Below, piece by piece: positions 48,582-61,050 of a stretch of 64,000 nt of DNA. How positions within the stretch are numbered: position 1 is the first letter of the stretch; each line of letters starts with the position of its first letter. The position numbers and the translations under genes were made by a program. Location: the NCBI GenBank assembly GCA_029747015.1, contig JAKOGI010000001.1:1817001-1881000 (forward strand). Reading direction: 5' to 3'. Source of the stretch: Carnegiea gigantea (lineage: Eukaryota > Streptophyta > Magnoliopsida > Caryophyllales > Cactaceae). The notes under the pieces were generated by a model that was not told where the DNA came from, ran no database searches, and saw only the letters and a program-made list of their open reading frames with translations.

Positions 48582-51500
48582 ATGGGTGCCACAGGGTCGA
48601 AGCTCGAGAAAGCTCTAGGCGACCAGTTCCCTGAAGGCGAGCGTTACTTCGGCCTCGAAAACTTTGGCAACACTTGTTATTGTAACAGCGTCTTGCAGGT
48701 ACGTTTCTAATTCTTCTTCTTTAATCCAATTCTTTCTTTTATTGTTTGTGTGTTCTAGAAGATTCGATTTTGAGCTGTGAATTTCGATGGCGAATGCTTT
48801 GATTGTAGATGCGTTGTATGGCTGAATGATAGCTCCGCTGAGATGAATGTGTTGTGGATTATGGGGAGATTTTAGGGAAACTGAAAATTGATAGCGAGTA
48901 TGTTTGTTTGTTGAAAAATTGTATGGGAAGATCCAATATTGGCTGTGAAGTGAAACGTAAATTCCGCAATTAAGCTATTGAAGTCACTGAATTTATGGGT
49001 GTTGATATGCCTCGGTTGTGCCCTTGTATTGAATTCCTATGCCCTCAATTCCCGCAATATGGGCTTTATACTTGCTAAAATTTGAGTTTTAGACATTGGC
49101 AAAAGCCAACAACGGGTGACACAATATCTGATTTGGGTAAGTTGTGCTTCTCTGTGTTTTTCTTGGAACTTGGATTTTTAAATTTTTAGTCTTGCTCTCT
49201 GAGCACCTTGTAGCAGGTGGAGCTGATGAAGTTCCAGAACTTGGCAGTTGCCGTAGTAGAGTACGGTGGTGTGACTGGTGTGTGGAGGGAGAAAGCGTGT
49301 GACATGGAATGATGGGAATGAGGGTGGCTATGGGGCTGCAAGCAAGTGCATTTGTCTTAGTTGAAGACATAATGTGTAGAATGGATGCATTGGGTCACAG
49401 CTTAACTGGCTCTGCCGTCATTATTTGCATCTGTCTCAGTTTAGAAGAATAGAAGGTAGTAATATTTTAAGTACTCCACCAATGGGGAATGCATTTACAG
49501 GTGATCGGTGATCACAGTTACCTCAGATGAGTGTACATTGCCAGCTGTAAGTTTGGCATCAAAATAACTTGTAGGATAGTGCAAAAGTGATATTTACATA
49601 CGTGATGCTTGAGGGAGACTTCTGCAGTGATTTCCTTTGGACATGTCAAAAGAGAAACCACGTTGATTGCAAGATAGGATATAGCACTGTCGATAAGAAG
49701 TCAGTTACCCGTTACGAGCGAGAAACTTGGTAATCAAAAACATTAAGAACATGGCATTTATAAGCTCCTATTGATGGAGCAAGAACTTTTTAATCTATTT
49801 TTTTGCTTTTGTGGGAGTGAAATGTGTGCATGTGTGCTTGTGGAGGGTTGGGTGGTGTGGTTCAGGCCAGTAGCTGGGCAAGAATTGTCAATTCGAATCT
49901 GAAGTTGTTCGTATTCAGTTCCACACTTGAGTATGGTGGCTTATCAACACATAAGATCAGTCCGTGGTCTTCCTATGAAAGTGTGCGGTTATACTGCTAT
50001 TTTATCATGCTGATTTTGTGGGAAGGATTATTCTACGATGATTTCAGTATGTACTTATTACCTACGTGTTTTCCTAACTGAATGGAGCTGTCTTATGTGA
50101 AAAAGTACAAGGTGCCATAGCCCCTGCACTTTGTAAGTTTCAATGGCTCAAATGGGCTCTCAGGAAGCAGTCTAGCAGTGATGACAGAGTAAATGCATAG
50201 GTTTTTCTTTTTGGCACCTATAAGGCTGATGAATGCTGAGTATATATCTGACCAATATCAGCGAGGCAAAGACCCCTTCTCTTTCTAAAAAGGACCAAAA
50301 AAGGGGGTCAAAAATAAGAGGATCTCACTACTATCAGTCATGTTGGCAATCATCTTGAGGGTGGGTTTCTGTTATCATTTGGTTGTTTAGCATAAACTTT
50401 ATTAGCCATTCAAAGTTGATACTTGATGGCTGGTGGTTGTCATCGAGCTTCACACATATTCCATCTTTCTTACTGTTAATGGTCATGTTGAGGATTCATA
50501 CCCCTTTGTGGTAATGCCTAACCTGTGATTTCCTTAGTAGACGTTGATCTGAGTTGTGTAGGCGGTAAAAATATTCTTCTAAGTCAAGGTGATTTTTGGG
50601 GGCTCTACTTGTTAGTAGTAACCTGCATGTATCCCAAACCATTGCTTGTTGGGGCCCACACTACATGGCGGGGTTTGAAGTTTTACAGCCAAACTAATAT
50701 TTTCAAGTTCATACATTGTAGTAAATCATCACTGGGTTAGGGTGCTGTAAATGTTTCCATGAACTTTTTTGTTTTATTTTCAAACTCTTACTTTCATGTA
50801 GGTTGAAAAAAACAGATTGTTAATAATGATAGCTTTATTCAGTTATGGATGTCTACTTTGGGAATGGTGAGACTTGTCTTTCCAGTTTGACAACCAGCTG
50901 ATTTTTCTCTGGTTTTTGCAGGCCCTTTATTTTTGTGTTCCATTCCGTGAACAGTTGCTAGAATACTATGCAAATAACATAAATACCGTTGATGCAGAGG
51001 AGAATCTGCTAACCTGCTTGGCTGACCTGTTTACTCAGGTAACACTTCTTCTACCACCCCAGCCTGGCTGGTAGTTCTTCATTTTTTATTTTCGTTATTA
51101 TGATCGTTATTTTTTGTTATGGGGTGAAGGGTGGGCTTGGGGCTAGTGTTTGGCTAAATGTATGTTTATACCATATCTGGATTGATCGTTGTGTAATGGG
51201 CCTGATGAACTTGAGGAGTCAGTACTCTGCAGTTGAGGTTCCAGTGCAAACTTCATTAGCCTAATGCAACTGGTCCTGATCACTAAGCGAGTTCGCATGG
51301 TTTGTTATGGGTCTGCATGGGGATGCCTAATTGGTTAGTTCCTTGGGATTGATCCAGGACATAAGTATTGTTTCCACTGTGCACAAGCTTGAACAGCTTT
51401 TTCTGAATCCAAAATCAGATGCATTAGTTACCTGATTTTATGACATCTTTTTTTCTCAAAATATTTGAGTCCCATTGCATTAAGATATGGTATGAAATGT

Positions 51501-54500
51501 TTGGAACACAAATATTTTGATAAATAGGATTGTCATCCCCCCTTCTCCAAAAAAAAGAGAAAAGGACCCAGAGAAAAAAAATATTGAACATCTTGATATG
51601 TTTGGTATGATGGCATGCGTTCGTTTGGTTGTAAGATTCCTTGTCCCATAGAGGAGCCGAATAGTCTTATTTTCTTTTTCTTCTATGTACCATCTTATCT
51701 TATAAAGCACCCATTATTCTAAAATGTTATTGTGGCTTCTTTATACAAAGCTTTCATTAAAGGAATTGTTGATGATGCTTTGTTGCTGCCTTTTGATCAG
51801 TCCGTAACATTAACATTATTAAGTACGAATTTCAAATTGAGGGAAACTGTCCATTTTCTGAGGAACATTGTGGAATTTGGTTTCGGTGCTTTTTTAACAT
51901 TTCTTTATTTAGCTAGCTTGTCCTGGTGTGCCCTTGAAGCTGCTGGTCATATTTTTTGTGGGTAAATCGCCGTTAAGGCCATATTTTTTGTGATAATGCA
52001 TTTTGAGGTCATTACTGGACGTACTTGTTATTTTTGGTCTGTCTTTAACAAGAGATCCTCTGTGGGACAGATAAGCTCACAAAAGAAGAAAACAGGGGTC
52101 ATTGCTCCAAAGCGCTTTGTGCAAAGGTTGAAGAAGCAGAATGAGCTTTTCCGCAGTTACATGCACCAGGTACTTTTAACAGGCAAGAAAGTTTGCGTTT
52201 TCACTTATTGCTGCTTCCTGAGCGATAGCATCAATTGGATGTGTGCATAAGCTGAAAGGATTTTAGACAGTGTGGGACAAATGAATTAGTCAAATATGTT
52301 GGAGCTGCAAATGATTCTGCAAGAGAATTATAAGATCACACTAGTCTTCTTCTTGTTCCTTTTTAAATGTTTTTTATTTTCTTTATCTTGTTGGGGTGGG
52401 GGTGGGGTGGTGGGGTTTGATTTGTAACGTGGAGTCATAGTAGTATCAGCCTCATGTTTGATCCCCATTATGGTTGTTTACACCCTGCCCCTTGCCTTGC
52501 TGCATTGTTATTGTAGATTCTCCATTCTGTCTGTTGCTGCTTGATGATAGATTGTTTCATCATGTCTTTTCTCATAATTCATTGTTTTCTTCATCTGTAA
52601 AGGATGCCCACGAGTTCTTGAACTTTCTGCTGAATGAACTTGTTGATATATTGGAGAAAGAGGCTCAAGCTTCAAAAAATGACCAAGGAACGCCATCTGA
52701 AAAAGTTGCAAATGGACCAAGTAGTTCTCAGAGGGAACCATTAGTCACTTGGGTACACAAAAACTTTCAGGTGATTTTCTTTTAATAAGTAGTTTTGCGA
52801 GATGATATGCTACTCTCTTGTATGAGTATGACTACGTAGATTCCATGGAACGTTGGACATATGTGTCAATTTGTTTAAGTATGATTTGAAGCGAGTTTGT
52901 TCTTTCTGGTGGCGTGCTCTTGTTATTATTTTCAAATACAGAAAGTCTTGACTTCACCGTAATGTCCAATTGTCCATGCCACACCTAACCTCTACTTTTT
53001 GCGTAGCTGACGTATTATTTGTTCTTGGTAAGAAGTTTACTAACAACCCCTAATTGGGAAGCTGTACAATCTATAAGCATGTCTACCCTGGCGCCACCTT
53101 CTAGGAAGAATTCCCGATGGATAAAGGCCTTAATCCTCTGTACAAAAATTCTTCCAACTAATTTTGGTTTTGCTATGCAAATGGAGAAAACAAATTCTGT
53201 TTTCCAGAGCAGCCAAGATTACCGCCTTTGTTCCCTCCGAATGTAGCTCCTTCTAGAATAACCACTCATTCCGGTCCTGCCATGTATGGACCGTATGGTA
53301 GTGGAACGCATCAGTCAGACACACTATAAGCACGCTCTGCTCTCAGCTCATTTTACCTTTGAGAATCCACCTATGCCAGTGAAAGAAGTTCATTGGCTGC
53401 CAATTTACCTTCAGTTTCCTCCATAGATGGTCTCTTACTTTCTCATCGTCAAGACATTCAAAGAACAAGTGTCGTCTATTTCCCTATTCCATCCCATAAA
53501 CTCCACCTGACATTTTTTGTACAGCTGTTTGCTTAATGCTATTTTTTAATTTTTATTTCTTCTCTCTCTCCTCCAAGACTGTCACCCTCTTTTCACAAAA
53601 GTTTTCTGTTTTGGATTTGTCTCAAAATCCTTTTCTAATGATTCGAATCAGGGAATTCTGACAAATGAGACAAGATGCTTGAGGTGTGAAACTGTTACGG
53701 CAAGAGATGAGACATTTTTTGACCTGAGCCTTGACATTGAGCAGAATACTTCGATCACAAGCTGTCTCAAAAATTTTAGCTCCACTGAAACGTTGAATGC
53801 TGAGGACAAATTTTTCTGCGACAAGTGTTGCAGGTAAGTGGATCATGTGATATCCTAGTTGCTCTATCTGCTTCTGCAATTTATACTACTGAGAAATCAT
53901 ATGAGCAGAGTCTGGGTTGGATTTCATTTGGAGCATTGCTTTCTCCAAAACTAATGCAGTAGTTTCTCAGATCTGAGTTCATATTTGACAACCTGCTACA
54001 TTGTCCTTCCATCTTCAGACTAGTGATTACCCAGTGATCCAACTAAGTGAAGTTTTCTCAGACCCTATTTGTCCAGATTTTCCCTAGTTCAGAGAGATAG
54101 AGACTAGTTTGGAATTTGCGAATCCTTCTAGGTTGGATTCTTTCTGGAGCATCGCTTTCTCCAAAAACATATAACGTAGTAGTTTCTCATGTCTGAGTTC
54201 ATATGCTGGACAACCTGCTACATTTTCCTTCCATCTTCAGACAAGTGTTTACCCAGTGATCCAATTAACTGAAGGTTTTCTCAGACCTGGATCCTACTTT
54301 GTCCAGATTGGTCTTTTTCCTACTGGTTCAGTGAGATAGAGACAAGGTAGTTTGGAATTTGCCAATCGTCCTATGTCCTGTTGAAGAAGTGATTTATCAT
54401 GAAGATGAAAACAAAGAGGAGAATTAGAGTCTCTGTTTGAAGGAATGTTGTGCATGCAATGTAGTAGTTGGCTGATTTCAGGCCTTTCTGTCTCTGTGCA

Positions 54501-56368
54501 TAATTTAGTTATGGAAGCCCTCCCAATTGGGTGGATCTCAAGCACCATAACCACCCTCACTTTGTGACCTCCAAAGATGATCTAAACATGCTGCTTTTGA
54601 GCTACTACAGCATAATGAGATCGCAGCCTTGTGTCTGTAAAGTGTCTAGGTATGGTGTCTTTGCTGGCCGCTTGTCCTGAACGCTGGCCGCAGCCTGTGA
54701 ACGCTGGCCGCTTGTCCTGAACGCTGGCCGCAGGCTGTGAACCCTGGCCGCTTGTCCTGAACGCTGGCCGCAGCCTGTGAACGCTGGCCGCTTGTCCTGA
54801 ACGCTGGCCGCAGCCTGTGAACGCTGGCAGCCTGTGAACGCTGGCCGCTTGTCCTGAACGCTGGCCGCTTGTCCTGAACGCTGGCCGCAGCCTGTGAACG
54901 CTGGCCGCAGGCCTTTGAACGCTGGCCGCTTGTCCTGAACCCTGGCCGCTGCCTGTGAACGCTGGCCGCAGCCTGTGAACGCTGGCCGCTTGTCCTGAAC
55001 GCTGGCCGCAGGCCTGTGAACGCTGGCCGCTTGTCCTGAACGCTGGCCGCAGCCTGTGAACGCTGGCCGCTTGCCCTTTTTTGTAAGGAATTATACCTAG
55101 CTTGAAGAGTTTTAGGGAAGGCTAATAGCTGTAAGACATTCAAGAAAAAAACATTTCAAATGCAAAATAAACTCGATAGTAGTGGCGTGGCTTGAAGTGA
55201 GACATTACTTGACAAGCATACAGCACATTTGTTAGGACTCAATGTCTGATTTGGCATTTGCTCTAGTAAGCACAGGCATTACTACTTGCTACATAAGAAT
55301 GATACGTGTGAGCCAAAAGGAATGCTTAGTGTTACCTTAGCATTTATAGTTGAAAAGGGTATCAGTTTGTGGATCAGGATATTCCTTATATGGACCATCC
55401 AACCAATTGTTATGTGCTTTGTCCCGGAAACAGGACTTACACTGGTGAAGTGATTGCAAAATCCATGCAGGTCCGTCCTTGCTTCCTTCCTGAGAACCTA
55501 TGAGTACATGTGATCAGTAATAACTGTGGATGTGCTAAACAGATTTTGGTACGCAGCATTCAGCATACAAAGAATAACTACAAGAAAGGGGGGGGGGAGG
55601 ATGAGTAAGTTTATTGTGATAAGGTTAGGTGAAAGGTCGGCACTCCATTGATCTCTATAAATCATGAGTAATGGTTGGACTTTGGACTTTGAGTTTCCTC
55701 TCCTTCAAATTCCAAACACCCCCCCCCCCCCCCCCCCCCCCCAAAAAAACAAACGGAGTTAATCATGGAGACCTTGTCCTAGCTCTTAACCAATCTAGGC
55801 TAGCTGCATCACATAATATATGGCTTTCATCAGCGCTGCTTTGCCCTCATGAGACCAATAAATTGCGCTTTTATGTCCTGCATTGTGCAGAACCAGTACT
55901 GTACTGCCTTTGATGTTCGTTGAGTTCAGCAACATGCTAATTCTTGATATTCATTGCTGTAGTTTGCAAGAAGCACAGAAGAGGATGAAGATCAAAAAGC
56001 CACCCCACATCCTGGTTATCCATTTGAAGCGGTTCAAGTACATTGAGCAGCTGGGTCGCTATAAGAAACTATCTTATCGTGTGGTCTTCCCTCTTGAACT
56101 AAAACTGAGTGACACAGTGGAAGATGCTGACAGGGAGTACTCCTTGTTTGCTGTTGTGGTTCATGTTGGTAGTGGGCCCAATCATGGACACTATGTTAGC
56201 CTCGTGAAAAGCCACAACCACTGGTTATTCTTTGATGATGAGAACGTGGAGATGATTGATGAATCTGCTGTCCAGACATTCTTTGGTTCAGCGCAGGAGT
56301 ATTCCAGCAACACAGATCACGGGTACATTTTGTTTTACGAGTCCCTTGGTCCCTGTAACAAGAGCTAG
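48582..56368 (+). CDS. ubiquitin carboxyl-terminal hydrolase, UBP3/UBP4 type
   Basis: Six exons: 48582-48698, 50922-51038, 52071-52169, 52603-52770, 53652-53833 and 55963-56368. All junctions are GT-AG and in phase, giving 362 residues, close to Arabidopsis UBP3 and UBP4. It is a USP-family cysteine protease that removes ubiquitin from proteins. The Cys box is [13 protein letters not shown] with catalytic C32. The His box is [13 protein letters not shown] with H304, and [10 protein letters not shown] gives D320. CxxC pairs at 176/179 and 223/226 (CLRC, CDKC) fit the USP zinc-binding finger. In Arabidopsis this pair is nuclear and needed for pollen development. The N-terminus MGATGSK could be myristoylated on Gly2. 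All catalytic residues are intact. Introns hold repeats described separately. Confidence 0.97.
53010..53525 (-). mobile_element. LINE remnant in UBP intron 4
   Basis: On the minus strand a stretch reads [16 protein letters not shown] then [13 protein letters not shown]. This is the pattern of the zinc-binding segment after LINE reverse transcriptase (HLFFEC...VW). Both ends are ragged and the frame is broken. No tail or target duplication is seen. It is an old fragment in antisense to the host gene. Confidence 0.5.
53915..54369. repeat. tandem duplication in UBP intron 5
   Basis: Copy 1 (53915-54130) and copy 2 (54131-54369) both run from GGTTGGATT...GGAGCAT.GCTTTCTCC to TTTGGAATTTGC.AATC. 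They show scattered substitutions and small indels, roughly 85 percent identity by eye. Non-coding. Confidence 0.88.
54663..55074. repeat. 20-bp minisatellite in UBP intron 5
   Basis: About 20.5 copies of a 20-bp unit in two forms: GCTGGCCGCTTGTCCTGAAC and GCTGGCCGCAGCCTGTGAAC. They largely alternate, so a 40-bp higher-order unit is visible. Some units are 17 or 21 bp. The block is GC-rich in an AT-rich intron. An open minus-strand frame (55143-54646) runs through it only because the unit lacks stops in that frame. Confidence 0.95.
55719..55742. repeat. homopolymer C24 followed by A7 in UBP intron 5
   Basis: Uninterrupted C run directly followed by AAAAAAA. A G10 run lies 120 bp upstream (about 55588-55597). 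Confidence 0.9.
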
Positions 56369-57288
56369 GAGGCGGCCACTCCCGGAATTACCGGCAGCAA
56401 TTTTTTCTTCCCCAATTTTGATCTCTTTTAACCCCCATTATCTCTCTCTCTCTCTCTCTCTTCAACCCTTTGGTTTAAGGAGGCATTATTAGATAGTCTT
56501 TGGACATGTATACTGCTTACATGGTTGGCTTGATGGCTTGTACAGTGGAAACAGCGAGGACCCTCAAATGGAGAAACTAGCAGTGTATATGGTGATGGGT
56601 AATTCTTTAAGAAAAATTTGTACCTTAATTTGATGTATGTTCCAGCAAAAGTGCATTGTATGGGACTAGCAGCCAGCTATTTTGTAGCAGTCCTCAATAT
56701 CTAATATAATTTTTCTTGCTGTTGCATATACTGTAATGGTTTTCTTGTCAGCCTCGTAATGACGCTATAAACGTCCACTATTTACTTGCTGTGTTTATGG
56801 TGGGCATTTGCTTGGAATTGTAGGCAGCTTGTTTCCCAATGCAAAAATATGCGATTCATCAAATTCTAGCTCTTAATGACTTAATGCTGTATTTTCAGTG
56901 CTATCTTATACAGTAGAGCCTAGAAATAGGAGTTTTTGGGGAACGAATTGGCAACCTAAAACAGATAAAAGAAAAGAGAGGGGTCTATATCACAGAGTAT
57001 AGATTTAGGCCTATGTTATAATCTGTACATGTGCAAGGTGCAGATAAACCTCCAGTTTCCTTTCCCGCTTAACCCAACAGATGATTGCTGCCTTGTTCAG
57101 ATGTCAAAAAGAGCAATAATACATATCACAGAAGGTGAGGCCAACAAATTTAAGTGTTACCTCAGAAAGCTTTGGTCCATGACCTTTCTACGCAATAAAA
57201 AATAAAATGTAAAACGACAGAAAAATTGGGCGAGAACAAGGAGCAACATCCCCTTAATCTGCAGCCAAGGAGCGAAGGAACTTGGCAT
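56369..57288. other. UBP 3' region and short intergenic gap
   Basis: Contains a CT microsatellite (about 56441-56461) 70-90 bp past the UBP stop, probably in its 3' UTR. The tail of the convergent MET1 gene ends at 57289. No further gene is seen. Confidence 0.6.
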
Positions 57289-58964
57289 CTACTTCTTGTT
57301 GAATATACCGAACAGGGATTTGATCGCATTGATCGCGTTCTCGTTGATGAACGATTCATCAAACCTGTTCAGTAGCTTCTCGAATTCATCGGACGTCCTT
57401 AGGTTTTCTAGGTCAGGATCTGTGCGGATTCTCTGTACAAGTAAAAAACATATCAGCTTATCACAAGTCTGCATAATCTCCCATTGAACCAGAGTGACTG
57501 AAGCAATGGGGGCTTGGGTCTTGCAAAGGCTAATAATACCAGTTACCTTGAAATCTTCGTATCCTGCTTCAAGAGCATCTTCAAGAGCAGATAACCCAGC
57601 TTGTACCTATTATTTCGAAATACACATACATCAGCAATGCGGGGACAAAAACTATGATCCCACCAAGTCCTACTATTAAGAGAATGAACTAATCACCTGG
57701 TTAAGCTTAGCATAACAACAAGCAACATTGTAAGACGCCACTGAAGCTTCCTCTGGTGTTGGCTTCGATCCCAGTACTGACTCAAATTTCTCGCGTGCCT
57801 CCTCGTACTTTCCGCTCCTGTTTTAATTGTTTTAGAAAATGTAAGTAAATTTTGTTTGTTCACGACTAAGAATAACAAGGAAAACTAATTAAAGAAAGAA
57901 ACTAGGCAAAGTAAAGCAGAACATAGTGGTGCTGGATACAGCCAGAGAGAGTGTGAGAGCAACTCCATGGATTTTATTGTTTCAGACCTGTATAGCTCGA
58001 GGCCTTCTCGAAGCTCCTTTTCCCTCCGCTCTGTCTGCTCCATCTTCCTCCGGTAGTTTTGCAGCTGAAAGGACATAACACAACAAAGACATAGCAAGCA
58101 TTATTAGCACAGGAAATGCTGAACAATTTTAACTCTAAATTCAGTCGAGTTACAATAAAAATTTACTCTTTCTTTTTTTGGGGAGAGGGGGGTGTTGAAT
58201 CACCTGGATTTCCCTGACACGGTTGCTGATAAATCCAGCATTTCTCTCAGCCCTGATAATCTCCTTTTCCGTAAGGCCTCCCCCATAGTCCGTCTTCCCT
58301 GTGCACATCATCAAGCTCAAATACATGTCTACGTTACACTAAATAACCAAAAAAAACATTCAGGCACATGCACACGCGCACACACACAAAGTGTACGCAT
58401 AATAATACCATAACGTTTCTGCATCTTCATATAGAGAGGACCAACGCGTTGTCGAATAGTGTACATGGTCTGACCATACCCAGCAGCAGGCCACACGTCA
58501 TCCCCGAACACAGCGCTGGTGGCGAGGACTTTATCTCCAGCGGTAAACATGCCGGTTTTGTCCGCGGATAATCCAGGGGCAATTGCATCAATGTAGGTAC
58601 CTCCATCTCTCCCTTTTACAAACTTCAATCCATAAGGCTTCTCTAATACTACCTCATACTCTTCATACTCCTGTTCTCCCTCTTTTTGTTGCTTATCACT
58701 CGAACTTGTTTCAGTACTCTTGGAATTAGCTGCTTTCACAATCATCCACTTGTTCTTGTGACGATTGGCCCGGGAAATAAGGACCCTTGAGATCAAGGAA
58801 GTTGGCGAAATTGATCCAACTGTTGTTATAGCAGTAGGCATTGGCAACAAGGACGGGGCCGAGTTTCTCATCATCATGTAGTAGTTGTTGTTGTTGGTAG
58901 TATTATGGCAAATTAGTTGGATTTTCTGACATGGGAATCCTGTGCTTGTGCTTGCTGCCATCAT
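57289..58964 (-). CDS. MET1: thylakoid PDZ/TPR protein MET1 (ZKT)
   Basis: Six exons on minus: 58964-58409, 58298-58204, 58064-57988, 57817-57697, 57606-57547 and 57432-57289. All are in phase with GT-AG sites, giving 350 residues (Arabidopsis ZKT is about 335). A chloroplast transit peptide of about 75 residues is followed by an acidic stretch (KEGEQEYEEYEVVLEKP). Next is a PDZ-like domain at about 105-180 (GLKFVKGRDGGTYIDAIAPG, ADKTGMFTAGDKVLATSAVF, GQTMYTIRQRVGPL). A coiled basic linker follows (TEKEIIRAERNAGFIS). TPR-like helices (SGKYEEAREKFESVLGSKP, ASVASYNVACCYAKLNQ) and FDESFINENAINAIKSLFG close the protein. MET1 lies on stroma lamellae and aids photosystem II repair and supercomplex assembly. 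The start could be the first or second Met. It converges with UBP about 0.9 kb away. Confidence 0.95.
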
Positions 58965-58979
58965 ATCCTCCCGTTGACA

Positions 58980-59950
58980 AAAACTTGATAATACAGCAAG
59001 TGTGACTCTGGTAGTTCCTAAGCTTGATCAAAAACACCAACTCAATAACACATTAGTTTGTTGATTTTTTTTTCGTTTTTGTTTTTGTTTTGTTTTGAAA
59101 CCACACACAGATTCCCCCTTCCCTCAGTTTCAGCGTTCTTTTTTTTTTTTTTTCCCAACAGGGTAATGGCTCTGTGTGAGTCTGAATCTGGGATTTGGGG
59201 GTTTTGGGGGGGGGGGGATGGAAGGAGGATTACGAGGGCCCCAGTGAAAATGGATTAGTGGCTGATAAGTAGAGAGCCCCCCGTTTGCTCAAATCTTATT
59301 CGTCCACGTATCCGCATTCCAGAATATGCCATTTCTACCCTCTATTTCTCAATTCTCTTCCATCCTCACAATCAGCAACCCCCTGTGCCTCCTCTTATCA
59401 CAAACTTTCCACGTATGTTGGCGTCCAACAGATAGACAAGCAGCGTATTACCACTTTTACACACAGAAAATTTCGCCTTCTTTATTTTATTATTGTTTTT
59501 CTTTATTTCAGAGAAGATACGCATCGGCTTATTTGCTTGGATCAAAGTGCATGCAAAATCTGCACATAATTGTATGTTCTGATTAATTGAGAATGTCATT
59601 TGTTAAATTAGTTTATGATTAATCTAATATAAAAAGCAGCAACACCTTGTTCTTTTCTTTTGTTTCAATGGTTAAATTAGTTGTAAGAGGTAAGAAGTGG
59701 TTTAAAAAAAAAAAAAAAAAAACCGTTAGAGCAATAAATGGCAAAGAATTGTAAATATATAAAAAACAGCCCCATAGCTGATGTTTTAATAGAAACAATT
59801 CCAAGTGATATCCCTCCGTGTTGTTTCATGTTCTGTATTCTCTTTTTTCCACTCAGGTGAATGCAAAGTGGTTGCTTCCAAAATACCACAGGCACCATAA
59901 AAAGACTGCACAGTCAGCAACGGTAGGAGCCGTGGCTTCAACCAGTGGTA
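58980..59950. other. upstream region of MET1, no other gene
   Basis: Contains a G-rich tract (about 59194-59217) and A/T runs (59140-59154, 59701-59721). No supported gene; short frames are unrelated to known families. Confidence 0.6.
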
Positions 59951-59954
59951 GTAA

Positions 59955-60328
59955 GAGTATTCCCAGTCAGAGTTTTAGTTTTTAAAACTCTGTTCTGCCA
60001 CGTCAGTAAAAATTCCACAATTTTGAAATATATATTCCATCACTTCTTCAACCTATGGAACTCCAATTTTAATCATTCAATAAAAATATTTGTCATGGAC
60101 TCACCTTATAACATACAATCTATTTTTTTAGTCATTTAAAAATTATTTACTTACTCAAAAAAAAAGAAAAAACAAAAAAATATAGTAAGATAGTTAAAAA
60201 GTTGCAACGCTGGGAGACATGCACAGGCGTTCTCCCCCGCGTACAACTCTTCTCTCTCTCCTCTCATTTCGTGACATGTGGCAGCAATGGGGCCCGCGTT
60301 CCCGTTTTCACGGAGGCTGCTAGTGCTC
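59955..60328. mobile_element. Tourist-like (PIF/Harbinger) MITE, copy 2
   Basis: A 374-bp unit starts GAGTATTCCCAGTC and ends CTGCTAGTGCTC. It is flanked by TAA at 59952-59954 and 60329-60331. It is homologous to 23192-23562 over most of its length, including a CACGTCAGTAAAA / CATCAGTAAAA segment and AATAAAAATATTTGTCATGG. No coding capacity. Confidence 0.75.
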
Positions 60329-60374
60329 TAAGCCCTTGTAAAAATTTGAGGGAGGAGCTATTTGGTTTAAGTAG

Positions 60375-61050
60375 TATTGGTTGGAAAGAAAAATTGTTTT
60401 CTTGAAAATAATTTTTCGTGAAAAATATTTTTCAAAGTAAAATGAATTTTCATGTTACATTTTCTGTGGTTTGGTGCAAGGTCAATTATTTTTCATGAAA
60501 GAAAAGAAAATGTCATTTGTATTATTGAAGTGGCCAAAAATATCAACAAAATTGTCGTATCGGAGAAAATTGTTGACTAAATGAAAGCATGTTGAGCTCA
60601 AAATCTAAATTTTGGTTTATTTTAATAATTCTCATCTGATAATTAAGTTTTGATCCAAATAGTTGAAATTGTTTTAGTCACAAAAAATGTCAACTAAATT
60701 GTTAAGAAGAGAAAAATATCGATTGAATTGTTCTGACATCGATGAATGTTGGCTAAATGAATGAATATTGTATTCAAAATATGGATTTGAGCTTTTTTAA
60801 TCTTTCAGATAGTCAAGTTTTGATCCAAATCGTTGAAGTTAGATTTTGCTCATCGGCTAACTATGTTTCCAAAAGAGTAGAAGGAAGAAAATCAATTTTA
60901 TCTTTTTTCATAATGCATATCATTTTTCTCCATTGGGGTAAAAATGATTTCCCTCTGAAAATAATTTTTCATCCTTTATTATACCAACAACGGAAAAATA
61001 AAAACTTATTTTTCGAAAAAATCATTTTCCCGCCAAGAAAACACTACCTT
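60375..61050. mobile_element. probable hAT-like MITE
   Basis: Both ends are made of GAAAATnATTTTTC-type words in inverted orientation (about 60385-60440 and 60950-61045). They sit in a GGTTTGGTGCA context of a kind seen in hAT-derived MITEs. The interior is AT-rich without coding. Exact ends and an 8-bp target duplication were not fixed. Confidence 0.4.

Noticed and set aside
54646..55143. 165-codon minus-strand frame inside UBP intron 5
   Set aside because: It is created by the stop-free 20-bp minisatellite; the peptide is a pure repeat with no start context.
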